Shown: positions 37,371 to 64,000 of the stretch, one piece after another
Numbering within the stretch: position 1 is the first letter of the stretch
How the letters are laid out: the number at the start of each line of letters is the position of its first letter
Assembly (NCBI GenBank): GCA_036971475.1
Contig: JBAIZL010000006.1
Coordinates: forward strand, 138,144,731 to 138,208,730
DNA: 64,000 nt
Direction: 5' to 3'
DNA from: Prosapia bicincta
Lineage: Eukaryota > Arthropoda > Insecta > Hemiptera > Cercopidae
Notes under the pieces: generated by a model
Seen by the model: only the letters and a program-made list of their open reading frames with translations
Told to the model about the DNA's origin: nothing
Databases searched by the model: none
Made by a program: the position numbers and the translations under genes

Positions 37371-39320
37371 CGGCTGTTTTTTTCTTTTGTCGTGAGCTAT
37401 TTCTTAATAGTATTCCACATCTGCATTTTCGCTACTCTCTTTGCGTTCACATTTGTTTTTGACGTCCTTGTGAAGTCCTCAAGTTGAATTTGAGTCCAAC
37501 CAAATGAACAGATTATGTAGAATTGCTTGATTTTTAATTTCTTCAATCTCCGGTTAGTTACTTTTGACAATGTTTTCTATATTAGGCCAAATTTTTATCC
37601 ACAATCTGTCAATTGTAAAAAAAATTTCATCAAAAGAACTGTCCAGTAAAAATTAAATCCTTTTTCACTTTTTCTAAGGGAAACAAATACCTTAGGATCA
37701 AAGTCAAGTTTCAGGAATAAACTTATGTAAGAACTGTTTTTTCTAACTTTCTCCGACCCATAGGCTGCACCATACTGGTAACATGTGTTTTCTTACCATT
37801 CTCTCCACACACTGGAGTGAGATAGCTCTAAGTGTGCGTTCAAATGGCAGCATGTTTCAAGTCATGCTAAGAGTTCTTAATATTAATAGTGGCCAATAAT
37901 AATATTAATGTAAAATACATAAATAAATAAAATTAAATTAAACAATCATTGTGCATTCTGCTTTTTGAGTTACATGATTTGCATAAAATTTGTTTAACAA
38001 ATTATCGATGATCGTGTGCGACAAGATGTTTTTAATGACCTTTTTTTAAAATGAGCCTATAATCTCATTTTGCTTTCTTTATTGTTTGCAGTTATTTCAT
38101 GGAAGATTTTTCTTCGCCATTATTCCTGAGCTTCTTTCCTACCGACCCTAGCCAGTGAAATCGTAGCAAATACATGTTTCATTCAAACAAAATTCTGGAG
38201 AGTAACAGAAAACAGTTTTACCTTGTTATAAAAACCTTCGTCATAAGAACATATATTAAATTTTTTTTTTTGCTCATCTTAGAATTTAATTTACTTGCAC
38301 CAAAAGATGTTGTGATGTGGTAGGTGAGAGAAAGGATCAATTTAGTAAAAAAATAATTGGGGCCTCTTAGAAGGATGTTTATTGAATTAACTACTGTTGT
38401 AATGCAGGTTTAATATGATTTTATTTTATATTTTATTTTTTTAAATTTCATATTCCTAAAATGTGTTGAGATTTAATTCTTTTCTGTTGATGTGGGGGAT
38501 CAAAGTGTGGCCTGTTTTTATTCTTTGGTTAGCAAAGGATGAACCAGTGTCAGTCAAATATGACAAATAAACTTCTGAAAAAACAAGAAGCATATAAGTG
38601 TATGTATTTGTGATTTGTCTGTTTTATTGTGATGGAAAATATTTTTGACTTGTAAATGGATATTTATTAAGAGTTTTATAATCTGTTGTGTTTTTTATTA
38701 TGTTTTATATAATGTTATATATTTTATAAATAGTAAGTTATGTTTTATAATGGTTTAATTAAAATTGAGCTCTTGAAAAGGAATTTCGGAAAGAAATTTA
38801 AAACGTTGAGTGTTTTAAAACATTAAAATTTTCTGCGATCTGTCATTAGCCTATATAAACAAATTAATAGTTAATTAACAGACACAAAATAAAAAATATT
38901 AGACAATAAACTTCTCAAAATGCCTATTCAAAGTTTATGAAAAATGTTTGTAGTGGTACAATCTATCTGAAACAGATAAGTAGTGGTGAGTATTTTATAA
39001 AGTACAGTAGTTTAGGTAATAAAACAAATTTAAGCTGTTATGTTGCCCAAGATAAGGCTTAAAGCTAGATTAGATAATGCTTTTATGTAGCTTCAAGGCG
39101 CTTATTGCTTTTTTACAAATTTGGTCTGAAATCTATCTAGGAGTATACAAATATTTGTAGTTGTTTTAAGTGTACTAAAAAAAATAGGCGCATATTATAA
39201 TTTTTAATGCATCCCGTAAAGTGAAGTTTTCTATTAACATGGTTTACTGAAATAAATTAATCACTTTAACATTAATTAAGTTTCACTGAACATAATGGAC
39301 TACAAAATTCAACTGAAATA
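37371..39320. other. AT-rich intergenic region
   Basis: No ORF, repeat array or transposon end recognised. Confidence 0.5.
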
Positions 39321-39664
39321 AATATTTAATCTTTTTAAATTAAAGGAATTATCTAAAAATAAATTCAGTCAGTAAATAAAAAATTCACATTATTCAGTGA
39401 TGGTAGTATATTTAATCTTTTTAAATTAAAGGAATTATCTAAGAATAAATTCAGTCAGTAAGTAAAAAATTCACATTATTCAGTGATGGTAGTATATTTA
39501 ATCTTTTTAAATTAAAGGAATTATCTAAGAATAAATTCAGTCAGTAAATAAAAAATTTACATTATTCAGTGATGGTGGTATATTTAATCTTTTTAAATTA
39601 AAGGAATTATCTAAGAATAAATTCAGTCAGTAAGTAAAAAATTCACATTAATCAGTGATGGTAG
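39321..39664. repeat. 86-bp tandem repeat (about 4 copies)
   Basis: tatatttaatctttttaaat starts at 39407, 39493 and 39579, with a partial earlier copy from about 39321. Copies differ at only a few positions (agaataa or aaaataa; aaattcac or aaatttac). Very AT-rich. Confidence 0.92.
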
Positions 39665-40353
39665 AAATTAGCCATACATTTCCAATCAAGGTAGTGAAAT
39701 TTTGTAAAAGCAAGGTAATTTTAGCAGCAGTAAATGACTTGCCCAATTGTTTTTAAATCGTCACTAGATTAGATGAGTAACTGATATATTTCCTGCAGAT
39801 AATCCTTAACTTGGCTTCTTTCTTAAAGCACATTCTTTAGTATGTGTATATTATCTGTTGTTTTTAATAATTAATTTATTTCTCTTGCTTTATACGAGAG
39901 TGTTCAAATCTAAATAAAAACTAATTCATATTTTTTAGTGTTTGTAGATTTTCAGACAAACATTTTTAGGCCTGTTTGTACTTTTTCATATTATCTGTCC
40001 ATTGTTGTAAAATGTCATTTTTAATACCAAAGTTTGAATTATATAGAGCGCTTAATGAAAGTTAGTTGTATGTAATCGCATTTTCTCTATCCTGCCTGAC
40101 CTGTATCTTATACAAATTTTATTACATTGAGGAATATTTATTTAAATGATCCACTGTGTAAGTGTAGCCCTAGGTTACTTATGTATCGTAAGTTTGACTC
40201 CCATTCCATTTTTTTTTTTATTTGCCAAAATAATGTTTTTTTTTATTATTGTGTTGCACATTGTAATAACCCACTTCTTTAGTACGTGGAAAAAATATTA
40301 TAGTAGCTATGAATCGTACTATTAAAAAGAAAAATAACAATTACGATGACTAC
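39665..40353. other. AT-rich intergenic region
   Basis: Nothing recognised apart from short T-runs. Confidence 0.5.
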
Positions 40354-40361
40354 ATTTTAAT

Positions 40362-40742
40362 TAGGGATGGGCCGATTCCTAAAATTTTCGATTCCGATTC
40401 CGATTCTAAAATTTTCTTTTCGATTCTCGATTCTTTAGTCGATTCTCGATTCTTTCAAGTGATATTAGCTTACATGCTAGTTCTCTAATAATTAATTTAG
40501 TCAACATCTTGGTCATATGGCAAAAACCTTTTAAAAGTTCTGTTTTAATGTAATAGGCTACACAAAACCTTCTACCGTGAGAGTGATATCTGTCTATAAT
40601 ATAATTTATTAAGGTTAAGTTTCGGAGGAATAATACAGTGTTTCTGTTATCCGTCTATTCGCTCAACCGTCATGGCCACGGTTCCGACGGTGACGGTTAA
40701 TCGAGTTTTTACTGTACTTTTTTGTGTTTTGTTCTGACATTT

Positions 40743-40780
<38 letters not shown>

Positions 40781-41117
40781 GAGCGATGTCAAACGACCAA
40801 AAATGGTTACGATCTTGATTGCTGTTGCTTCATAAATAATAATATTTTCGTTTACTTTAATCATTTAATTCATTCAAATCAACTAATACATAAATTAGGC
40901 ATAGATGGTAATTAATTATTTTTCCACACAAATATAATAAATTTTGGTAATACATTTTGTTTGGTAATAAATTACTCCACACGCATATTTTAATAGTTAA
41001 CAAAATAGGAATCGGAATCGACACTTTTATGAATGAAGAATCGAGTATCGACGATTCCTCGATACCACCTAGAATCAACGATTCCTGGAATCGAGAATCG
41101 GAATCGGCCCATCCCTA
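40362..41117. mobile_element. non-autonomous hAT-type transposon with perfect 8-bp target duplication
   Basis: The ends are tagggatgggccgattc at 40362 and its reverse complement ending at 41117. The flanks are attttaat at 40354-40361 and attttaat at 41118-41125, an exact 8-bp duplication, the hAT signature. Near the ends the motif gattc/cgattc is repeated many times on both sides in opposite orientation (subterminal repeats, as hAT transposases prefer). A (GA)n tract lies at about 40745-40779. The 756 bp hold no transposase, so it needs one in trans. Confidence 0.88.
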
Positions 41118-41125
41118 ATTTTAAT

Positions 41126-42149
41126 GGAATTGTGAAACACAAAGGTTTAACAAAGTCTTTCATAAATAATGTTAAACATATTTTATTTACAAAAAACACA
41201 GAATTTAACCAACAAATGAGTTGTAGAACAGGTTTTTAATAAAATTAAAGAATTTTTACAAACATATCTAAAAAGAACACAATTTAAAAATAAAAAGTCA
41301 CATGATCATTTATTTATGTAGCGGCGAATCTGTGCATCTGACATCGGCTGTTGTAGGTAAAAATGTACTGAGAAGATGGATACATGCGAATCACTCATTT
41401 GTTAGATACAGAAACTTTTTAAATGGAGTGTTGCCATTTTACGAGGTTTAAGTGGTCTAGGGTTAAAATACAAGGGTTTTAGTTTATTAACTTTCCCATG
41501 GTCAGTGGTTGAGTAAATGACTATTACTTTCCAGGTAACCTTATCTTGAGAACCTTAAACAATCTCCTATCTTTCTTTCATTTCTCTGCTTTTGATCACT
41601 ATTATAGCAATTGAGTGAAGATAATTACAATTCTTAAAATTATAAATTTATTTGTAAAGGTCTTTTTTATAGGACAATTTTAGCCACATGACCAATCCCG
41701 CTCCGGTTTTTACAGTACTTTTTAAAATATTTTGAAAATGTTAACCGTTTTTGTAAATTAATGTTATTTTAGTAATATAACTAGATTGTAAAGTACAATA
41801 TCCAACAATTTTATGTACAATTAATACTGAGACTAAATGAAACTGAAAATTGCACTAGTGAGTTAGGTGATGGTGAGGACTCTTTGTGAAGTACAAGATA
41901 GATTTCTCAAGGTTAATACCATTTATGATAATTATTGAAGAAGACCTAGACTTTAAAACAAAATGTTTCCTCATCAGTATTAGAGGGAACTACAGAAGAC
42001 AATCTTTCAGGTTCTGAAAAACAAATCAATTTTCCTACATTTTAGCCTTCAATTCACTTATTTTTATCAAGCAAAGAGAATTATTTTTCTATATCATAAT
42101 ACATTTTTTATATATTTTTTAAATATTTCTGTGAAAAATGTTTGAATAA
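41126..42149. other. AT-rich intergenic region
   Basis: No gene or mobile element recognised. Confidence 0.5.
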
Positions 42150-42151
42150 TA

Positions 42152-42679
42152 CAGGGTTATCATAAAAAAATGGTACTGTTTCGAAAATGGCTTAAAGGAA
42201 AACCTAATTGCGTGCAGTTAATGTTGTTTATTCATCTAAGTTTTTGTCTCAAACAGTTTTTTTACATAATTAATAAATTTGAATATGTGCACCCTTGACA
42301 AATGATACTCAACTTCTTTCCAAACATTTGTTAACATTTCTTCGGTTATGGTTTTCATTGCTTCATTAATCCTGTTTTTTAAGTGGTTCAGGTGGCGAAT
42401 TGTTTGTGAATAAACAACGCTTTTGATGTAACCCCACAAGATAAAATCACAAGGTGTGAGGTCTGGACTCCTTGGAGGCCACAGCATAGGTTCTTGCCGG
42501 CCTATCCATCAATCTTCAAATTTTTCGTTCAAAGCATCCATGACCAATGCACTGAAGTGTGGGAGAGCACCGTCTTGTTGGAAATTAAATTGATGAATGT
42601 TTTCAAGTTCATCTAGCTGACTTCCCTATAATGTTACTACGAATTACTGATTCTGCACCATTCTTTTATGATAACCCTG
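42152..42679 (-). mobile_element. deleted Tc1/mariner-type element (copy 1)
   Basis: It begins cagggttatcataaaa and ends with the inverted ttttatgataaccctg, flanked by TA on both sides (42150-42151 and 42680-42681), the standard Tc1/mariner target. On the minus strand it keeps the C-terminal half of a DDE/D transposase: QQDGALPH (second acidic residue) and then WPPRSPDLTPCDFILWGYIK (third acidic residue). A TGA lies between these two motifs, and the N-terminal half is gone. Confidence 0.88.
42236..42487 (-). pseudogene. mariner-type transposase, C-terminal remnant
   Basis: 83 codons starting just after an in-frame TGA, opening LWPPRSPDLTPCDFILWGYI and ending KLFETKT. The SPDLTPCDF block carries the third catalytic Asp of the DDE/D fold, and the rest resembles the C-terminal tail of insect mariner-family transposases. 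The upstream second-Asp motif, QQDGALPH, lies in the same frame but before the stop (about 42565). The enzyme would normally be about 340 residues, so this is inactive. Confidence 0.85.
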
Positions 42680-42681
42680 TA

Positions 42682-43652
42682 TTGATACTGGTTAGAAAAA
42701 TGCTTAATAATTGTTATAAATGCACAGTGTAAACATGTCAATTTCTTATTTAAACATTAAAAAAAAATAAATCAATGTAATCTTTGTGACTGGATATAGT
42801 AGCACATGTTTTGTTTTAACAAACTAAGAATTTATGACTTTGTCTTAGAATTATTGTTAAATAAGCAAAATAGCCAGGTAGGACAATAGTCTTCCTTGTA
42901 ACAACCAAAGTCTTTTAAAATATCTGTTATTAACTTTCCCATTTTATGTTTGCAGAAGTATCGCATACAAGAAGTTATAAAACTTGGCTCATTGAAGTTC
43001 ATCTGGCTGGACACACCACCTATTCATCTTCCACATGTAACGCACAATAAATCTGGTAGTTAAAAAGCAGTTATTTATTCACCTCATTAAAATGAAGGAA
43101 ATTAAATTATTTTACTGGTCTACTTTCTGGTACTTTTCGTAAGAGACAATAGATAAGAATTACATGGAAATATTTGAAACCAGTGTGGGTGAATAAAAAA
43201 ATTAGATTTCACCGCTTTGCCTTGAACAATTGAACAATCATATTATCTCTTTTATCGTGTGGTGTGTTTTTAAAACAAATTGTTAAGGCTTGAAAGACAA
43301 AAAAGTTTTACACCTTCCAAAGAACACTGCCAAAAAGGAACGATTCCAATTAAATATATAAACACCAAAGTGTAATAAAATATAATTTGTCTAGCATTTT
43401 TTTCTTTAGACGTTAATTTTAATAATTCGTGCATTTGCTATGAGAATTAAGACTGTTCATTAGTGAAGTAATAAAAGAATATTATTATCGATAAAACATT
43501 TTTGATTAATGATAGTGTTAGTGATTTCCATCTGTACCTTACGTTATAGTTGTTGAATTAAAAACTTACGTGCGTTTCTAATAAAACTACAGCATTACTC
43601 AACGGTGGTGTCAAATTCCTAATTACAAGAAGCTAGAAAGAAGTTAAGCAGA
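42682..43652. promoter_or_regulatory. upstream region of the FAR gene (promoter expected, not defined)
   Basis: AT-rich sequence preceding the first coding exon. I see no clear TATA box and initiator pair and cannot fix a transcription start; an untranslated 5' exon could also lie here. The bases before the ATG (gcaga-ATG-g) have A at -3 and G at +4, a good start context. Confidence 0.3.
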
Positions 43653-59236
<15,584 letters not shown>

Positions 59237-59240
59237 GTAA

Positions 59241-60668
59241 TCTAAATACATAGAACATAAATATCCTGTTTGGAGTATAACCTGAGTTCCCCTCCTCGCA
59301 ATCTCTCTTTCATTATATATTTTATTAATGCTCTGCATGGACAAACCAACTATTGTGTTATATGAGTTAAACAGTTTGTATTTTAGTTATTTATTTAGAA
59401 TCTCATTAACACGTGACTGCCATGGCGGTCACCTGTGACCAACACTGTACTTTTGCTTAGGGTTGGTGTGGTCACTTGTGACTGACAATGCAGATCTAAC
59501 TTTAGATCATCACAAAAGGCTGTCAGGCACATTCATGATGTATTTAACTATATGAGGTGTCCGGCACAGCCTCTGTGTGTGTTCCTGCAACTTGGTGTTC
59601 AGAAATTTGTTCAACTTTTTTTTTACAAGACTATAATCATTGGGAAACTAGAAGTTCAAAATTACAAGGCTGTATTAGAAAAATATTAGAAGGAAATAAT
59701 TTTTATTTACCCTTCTTTGTAGAACTATATTATGTTTTAAAATAGTGTTACATTTGATTTTGATTTTGATTGTAATGAAAGTTCACCTAAAAAAAAAACT
59801 GAACAATTCGAAAATTAGAAACTAAAAAGTTTAATTTAAAACATCTTCCTCTAATTCATAGGATCATATAAAATTCGTGCAAACAGCTCAATTATAAACA
59901 CACTTGTATTGAAACAATACAAACATAAATGTAAGAATAATGTTCAGATTATATTTACATTCCAATTATTTGGGAAAAAAATATTTTCAAACAAAAATAC
60001 AGTTATGCTGAAAATTTTAATTGCGTATCTATGAAATTCGTGAGAAAAATCTGGTAGCTATAATTATTGTTTAAAAATATCCATAAAATTGTGAAAATAC
60101 GTTATAGTATATATTTATACTGGAATTTATGTTGAAAAAATACAATAAAAATGTTAACATTTTACATTTATTCGGAAGATCGGCCTTGAACGGAGAATGC
60201 GTAGTAAGCCCGATAACTTGATCAACGCAGTGCCTCGTAATATAATTATTAAAGTCGTGTCATGACGGTCACAGGTGTCTGACGACATAAAATAAACTAG
60301 TTTTTAAGTGAATAAACACACTAGAATACAAAATGTTTTGCCATTATTTACACAAAAAGCACACACAAAAATATTGTGTTTGAAAGTTATCAGAAAACTG
60401 GTTGGCAGTCAAGGTGTGTATACTGACTAATTAAAGGTGAATGTTCCATGTGGTAGGAAGAGTTACAGTGATAGACAGTCTCTGGAGCAGTTTGGGCATA
60501 GATTCCTCTTGTAATGCAAACCCATTGCTTCCTACATGGTGAACTCTGTCAAGATATTGGGCATAATATTTCTTCTTTGCTAGTTAAAACAATCTCTAAA
60601 TTAGTTGACTAATTATCTCTTACACTTTTGCATATCAAAGCTTATTGAGAAATACTGAGCCTTTAAAA
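59241..60668. other. region after FAR exon 8, probably intron 8
   Basis: AT-rich sequence. A short ORF at 59557-59745 shows no family resemblance. No final FAR exon was found here. Confidence 0.45.
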
Positions 60669-61118
60669 CAGGGATTCCCAAACTTTTTGGTACCATGCCC
60701 TCTCCTCTTGAAATGAAATTCTCCCACGCTCACATCCTCTATACACTATAAATAAATGGTATGGGCATACGAAAAAGAATTAAATATTATATATATGGAA
60801 AACAATTTGTTTATTTATACATATTTTTACAAGAAACATGATATAACATTTTAAATTTTAATTTGCAACGTAAATGTTTACTGACAATAGAAAAATATGT
60901 TCATGAGATCCTTGAGCTTGCATTTTTAAAACTAGCATGCCTGTTTTGGATTGTATTTTAGTAAGGGCACAATCCAAGTCATTAGCAACATCAAATTTGT
61001 TCCTATAACATTAAATATATTTAATTGTCTTATTTTTTCATCTGGTTTCCCACCCCTCCTGATTTGCCTTACCGCCCCCCCCCCCTAAGGGACACGCCTC
61101 CTAGTTTGGGAACCCATG
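60669..61118. mobile_element. small hAT-like non-autonomous element
   Basis: The left end, cagggattcccaaac, and right end, gtttgggaacccatg, are imperfect inverted repeats. The flanking 8-mers, ctttaaaa (60661-60668) and ctttagag (61119-61126), agree at 6 of 8. It is 450 bp with a C-run near 61076-61085 and no ORF. Confidence 0.65.
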
Positions 61119-61126
61119 CTTTAGAG

Positions 61127-62272
61127 GTGAAAGATAATTTGAACGTTTTTGTATTAATTTTCTAGGTAAGTGAGAAGTAGCATATGATAAGTTGCTGTGA
61201 GGTTTAGTGAGATGTGACGATGTAATTGGCTATTGTCAAGTTAGCTGAATTGAGTCTTTTATATTCTTTTAAGGCTCTTGAAATTTCTTCTGGGTTTGTT
61301 TTATTTCCTCTTGGTTTAAAGGGCTTTCACCTGATATATTTTTATTAATCTTGGAGCTATGGGGATTGATGTTGATAAAACTGTCAAAATTAACGGGTGT
61401 TGCCGTTACTAAATCTGTTCTGCGACAGGTACATGATATAGTTGTGAGGTTTGGGTTACGTCCATCTGTTTCTGACAGAAAACTATTAGTTGTTAAGAAA
61501 AGGTAGGTTTGAGAACAGGCACGGTTTTTTAATTAATAGCGTTCAATATTATTGACCTTTCTGTTTCTTGTATGGTTTCAGTCTCTTTGTGGCATCCAAT
61601 AGACATGTGTAAGTAAATAACAACTGAAAAAGAATGACATCTTTTTAATAGCGACTCTCCCCTCTTCGAACAATTTCTATACTTACTTGGTCAGGTTTCG
61701 AGTCTAGTTCATGTTTGTAATAGCCTTTAGTTCTTTTCAGGATCTGTGGTAAAATTATGAAGAGTTATCTAAAACTTAGTAGCAAACAAACTACCTTAAT
61801 GAATCAAACTCAAATTCACGACTTTCGCACTCAGATGACTGCACAGGGATGATTTGGTATGGTCATTACACATGTGAGGCAGCTTGGCATGGTAGTAGAA
61901 GTAGATCTTCTCATCCACATATTCACCTCTTTCCCCTTTCTACAAGTCCTAGACTTACAATATATGGGAGTAAATATCATCTAAACCTAATCTTGTCATT
62001 TCCATACTCAGCCTAAAGGTGAGAAGAGTAGATGTTATGAGGCTCATCGTACCAGTATGAAAGAACCTGAAGGCCATACTGTAAGGTCTGGACTAGAACC
62101 AGAACAGAACAAGCAACTGCCCTGTAGATTAGGCTAACTCACTACACCGCACATTTGTGTATCCAAAGTATGTGAATGTCTTTAGGCTTACACACTAATT
62201 AAATGAAAATATTAACCAAGTATTTATTACTCATTACATTTTCTTATCTAGTTAAACTTTTGACAGTCTTAA

Positions 62273-62275
<3 letters not shown>
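61127..62275. other. unassigned sequence
   Basis: I see no coding exon, in particular no hydrophobic C-terminal FAR exon, and no clear transposon ends. 61840-62150 is less AT-rich than its flanks and could be an interspersed repeat. Confidence 0.4.

Positions 62276-62330
<55 letters not shown>
62276..62330. repeat. (TA)n microsatellite
   Basis: About 27 TA units, directly left of a Penelope-like terminal palindrome. Confidence 0.97.
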
Positions 62331-62333
<3 letters not shown>

Positions 62334-62570
62334 GTTAATATATTACTATTGTAAGTAATTTTATCCACCATTAAATGCAATGATTTTACCTTGTGTGATG
62401 AGGCACCTTTCGGTCACTTGACCATTGTCGAATTACTGATATTTTTCTGGTGCCTGCCAGAAATGGTCGACAATGGTCAAGTGACCGAAAGGTGCCTCAT
62501 CACACAAGGTAAAATCGTTGCATTTAATGGTGGATAAAATTACTTACAATAGTAATATATTAACTTCATA
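62331..62570. repeat. Penelope-like terminal palindrome
   Basis: Arms of about 115 bp (gaagttaatatattactatt… and its reverse complement ending ttaacttc) around a short centre, ctggtgcctgccag, itself a hairpin. It contains tgatgaggcacctttcggtc in both orientations. The arms are nearly identical to each other, so the structure is young or homogenised. 62571-62615 continues with the outer terminus (aaagtcagtgcaacggaaaa). Confidence 0.88.
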
Positions 62571-62837
62571 AAGTCAGTGCAACGGAAAAACAATGGATAA
62601 CATAAAATATCAAGAAGATATATATATATATAGGTTAGTTTTGGACTCTACCTTGGTAAGAGTCCACTCTGTAGTCTTGAAATAGAAACACATAAAAGCA
62701 CTTAAACAATTATATATTTCAACCACACAGTGGTCTTTGTCAATCGAAGAGAAAACACAAAAAGAAATATGAGAGAATGAAATAAAATAATTGTAATCAC
62801 AGATTGTGTAGAGTAGAAATCAGATGTCACAGATTAA

Positions 62838-62839
<2 letters not shown>

Positions 62840-62923
<84 letters not shown>
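62840..62923. repeat. (TA)n microsatellite inside the Penelope-like tail
   Basis: About 42 TA units between cagattaaaga and ttgtttccatgaacatatg. The homologous site in the 55-kb copy (about 55877-55885) has only a few TA. Confidence 0.97.
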
Positions 62924-62927
<4 letters not shown>

Positions 62928-63032
62928 TCCATGAACATATGAGTGATTATAGTTTATATAAGTCTGTCAGGGGGAAAGAGATAAGGCTATTTAAGGGGGG
63001 GGAAAAAAAAGGAAAAAAAATGAATGGATTTA

Positions 63033-63662
63033 TCTGATGTTGAGGTTAGGGGATTCTCTGGACTTGGTATACCACTGGTATGATAGTTCCTACCTTCTCA
63101 GTTCTGAGGGATTGCAATCAGGGGGGAGTGATTTAATTATTTTTGTGGTATAGCAGTCATCAAAAGTTGTGATGTTGTGACTCGCAGCATGTTGAGCTGT
63201 TGGTCTATCCATATTCATAATTTTAACATCATGTCTGTGGCCATTCATTCTGATATTCAGACCATCCGTGGTCAGGCCTATGTACTGTGCTGAGCAAAGT
63301 TTACATTGTAGCTGGTATATGACATTTTTCGATGTACAATTATGATGACCCTGTATTTTGAAGACCATTTTTGTTGTTTGGCTATTGAAACTATTTGAGG
63401 GGTGTATTGGACACGTCTTGCATCTAGATCTATTGCATGGGAAGGAGCCATGAGGAAGTTTGTGTGGTTTCTCTGCATCAGGGTCTGGTAGTTTAGGATG
63501 TACTAGGATGTTTTTCACGTTGGGAGGTTGCTTGTACCAAATTTGCGGTGGATCGGTGAAAAGATTTTTGGTGTGGACGGAAGCTTGAAGAATTTTGAAG
63601 CCATCTCTCAATATCTTGTTGAGTTTATGTAGACCAGGATGGTAGTCTGTTATTAAAGACAA
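63033..63662 (-). pseudogene. Penelope-like linker plus GIY-YIG endonuclease, nonsense mutation
   Basis: 190 codons open from 63662 to a TAG after SELRR. The 55-kb copy has TGG (Trp) here, so this is a Trp-to-stop change directly before the candidate catalytic Glu; the frame then continues ELSYQWYTKSR… to its natural end. Visible in order: a thumb/linker-like PPQIWYKQPPNVKNILV, a cysteine cluster CNRSRCKTCP, VIYQLQC, QYIGLT, IRMNGHRHD. The reverse transcriptase that should precede it is missing. The start at 63662 is only the edge of the fragment. Confidence 0.85.
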
Positions 63663-63666
63663 AAAA

Positions 63667-63668
<2 letters not shown>

Positions 63669-63709
<41 letters not shown>
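63669..63709. repeat. (TA)n microsatellite
   Basis: About 20 TA units between the endonuclease fragment and the next Penelope-like palindrome. Confidence 0.97.
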
Positions 63710-63710
<1 letters not shown>

Positions 63711-63712
<2 letters not shown>

Positions 63713-63830
63713 AAGTTGATATATTACTATTGTAAATACTTTTACTTGTAAAAGTATTTACAATAGTAATATATCAACTTCATAAAGTCAGTGCAACGGA
63801 AAAACAATGGATAACATAAAATATCAAGAA
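63711..63830. repeat. short Penelope-like terminal palindrome
   Basis: 63711-63783 is a near-perfect hairpin, gtgaagttgatatattacta… with its complement, turning at cttttacttgtaaaag. It is followed by the outer terminus aaagtcagtgcaacggaaaa. It lacks the gaggcaccttt core kept in the 36-, 58- and 62-kb copies. Confidence 0.85.
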
Positions 63831-63860
63831 TATATATATATATATAGTTTTGGTTGGTAA

Positions 63861-64000
63861 AGATTATTTAGATTTTTTGGACTAGGAGACTGACAGACTT
63901 ACCTTGGTAAGAGTCCACTCTGTAGTCTTGAAATAGAAACACATAAAAGCACTTTAAGCAATGATATATTTCAACCACACAGTGGTCTTTGTCAATCGAA
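63861..64000 (-). mobile_element. Penelope-like 3' tail, running off the window
   Basis: Same tail as at 62640-62760 and, inverted, 55.98-56.1 kb (tccactctgtagtcttgaaa; accacacagtggtctttgtc). It adds ggactaggagactgacagac, which the 62-kb copy lacks but the 55-kb copy has. The rest of this copy lies beyond the right edge. Confidence 0.85.

Larger units (their letters stand above)
62633..63662 (-). mobile_element. Penelope-like element, 3' part (minus strand)
   Basis: Reading down from 63662: linker region, GIY-YIG endonuclease, then a 3' tail matching 55.8-56.1 kb (including the complement of attgacaaagaccactgtgt and actacagagtggact). It is cut at its 5' side by (TA)n (63669-63709). The tail contains a (TA)n tract (62840-62923) that is only catatatct in the 55-kb copy. 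Confidence 0.88.

Noticed and set aside
40990..41239. ORFs on both strands at the right end of the hAT element
   Set aside because: They arise from the repeated gattc motifs of the subterminal region and are shadows of each other.
59238..59240. TAA as the true end of the FAR protein
   Set aside because: It overlaps a good splice donor (ag|gtaatc), and the protein would lack the C-terminal segment normal for the family; kept only as a possible alternative isoform.

Overview
This is eukaryotic nuclear DNA, most likely from an insect (arthropod with good confidence, exact group unknown). It is AT-rich, with kilobase introns carrying GT/AG splice sites, long (TA)n/(TG)n microsatellites, hAT, Tc1/mariner and Penelope-like element relics, and one split gene whose product has the layout of an insect fatty acyl-CoA reductase. 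There are no operons, rRNA genes, tRNA genes or CRISPR arrays that I could recognise.

Layout. (1) 1-31 kb is a satellite block. Tandem arrays of different sequence lie side by side, separated by unique spacers of up to about 1.8 kb: a 111-bp array (1-2868), a 62-bp array (2945-3976), a 45/90-bp array grading into a 46/48-bp array (4873-11864), a 103-121-bp array (13655-16062), a 176-bp array (16632-18508) and a very large 158-bp array (19386-31025, about 74 units). The larger arrays contain kilobase-scale internal duplications (1.43 kb, 3.135 kb, and a 1.4-kb block copied 2.67 kb downstream). Long ORFs inside these arrays are by-products of the repeats. (2) 31-43.6 kb is AT-rich intergenic DNA with dispersed elements: a foldback repeat (32.56-32.76 kb), a Penelope-like GIY-YIG fragment with inverted arms inserted in a (TA)n tract (36.0-36.9 kb), an 86-bp tandem repeat (39.3 kb), a non-autonomous hAT element with a perfect 8-bp target duplication (40362-41117) and a deleted mariner-type element with TA duplications (42152-42679). 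(3) 43653-59236 (+) holds eight coding exons of a fatty acyl-CoA reductase (FAR). They splice in frame to about 471 codons. The last C-terminal exon was not found and probably lies past position 64000. Most of its introns carry insertions or repeats. (4) 59.2-64 kb holds another hAT-like element and a nested cluster of Penelope-like fragments, running off the right edge.

The only gene I can support as functional is the FAR. By family it would reduce fatty acyl-CoA to fatty alcohol with NADPH, for waxes, cuticle lipids or pheromones. The most unusual content is the graded 45-to-48-bp satellite that acquires a perfect palindrome, the nested higher-order duplications, and the palindromic Penelope-like termini, which carry a hammerhead-ribozyme-like core and repeatedly sit in (TA)n tracts.
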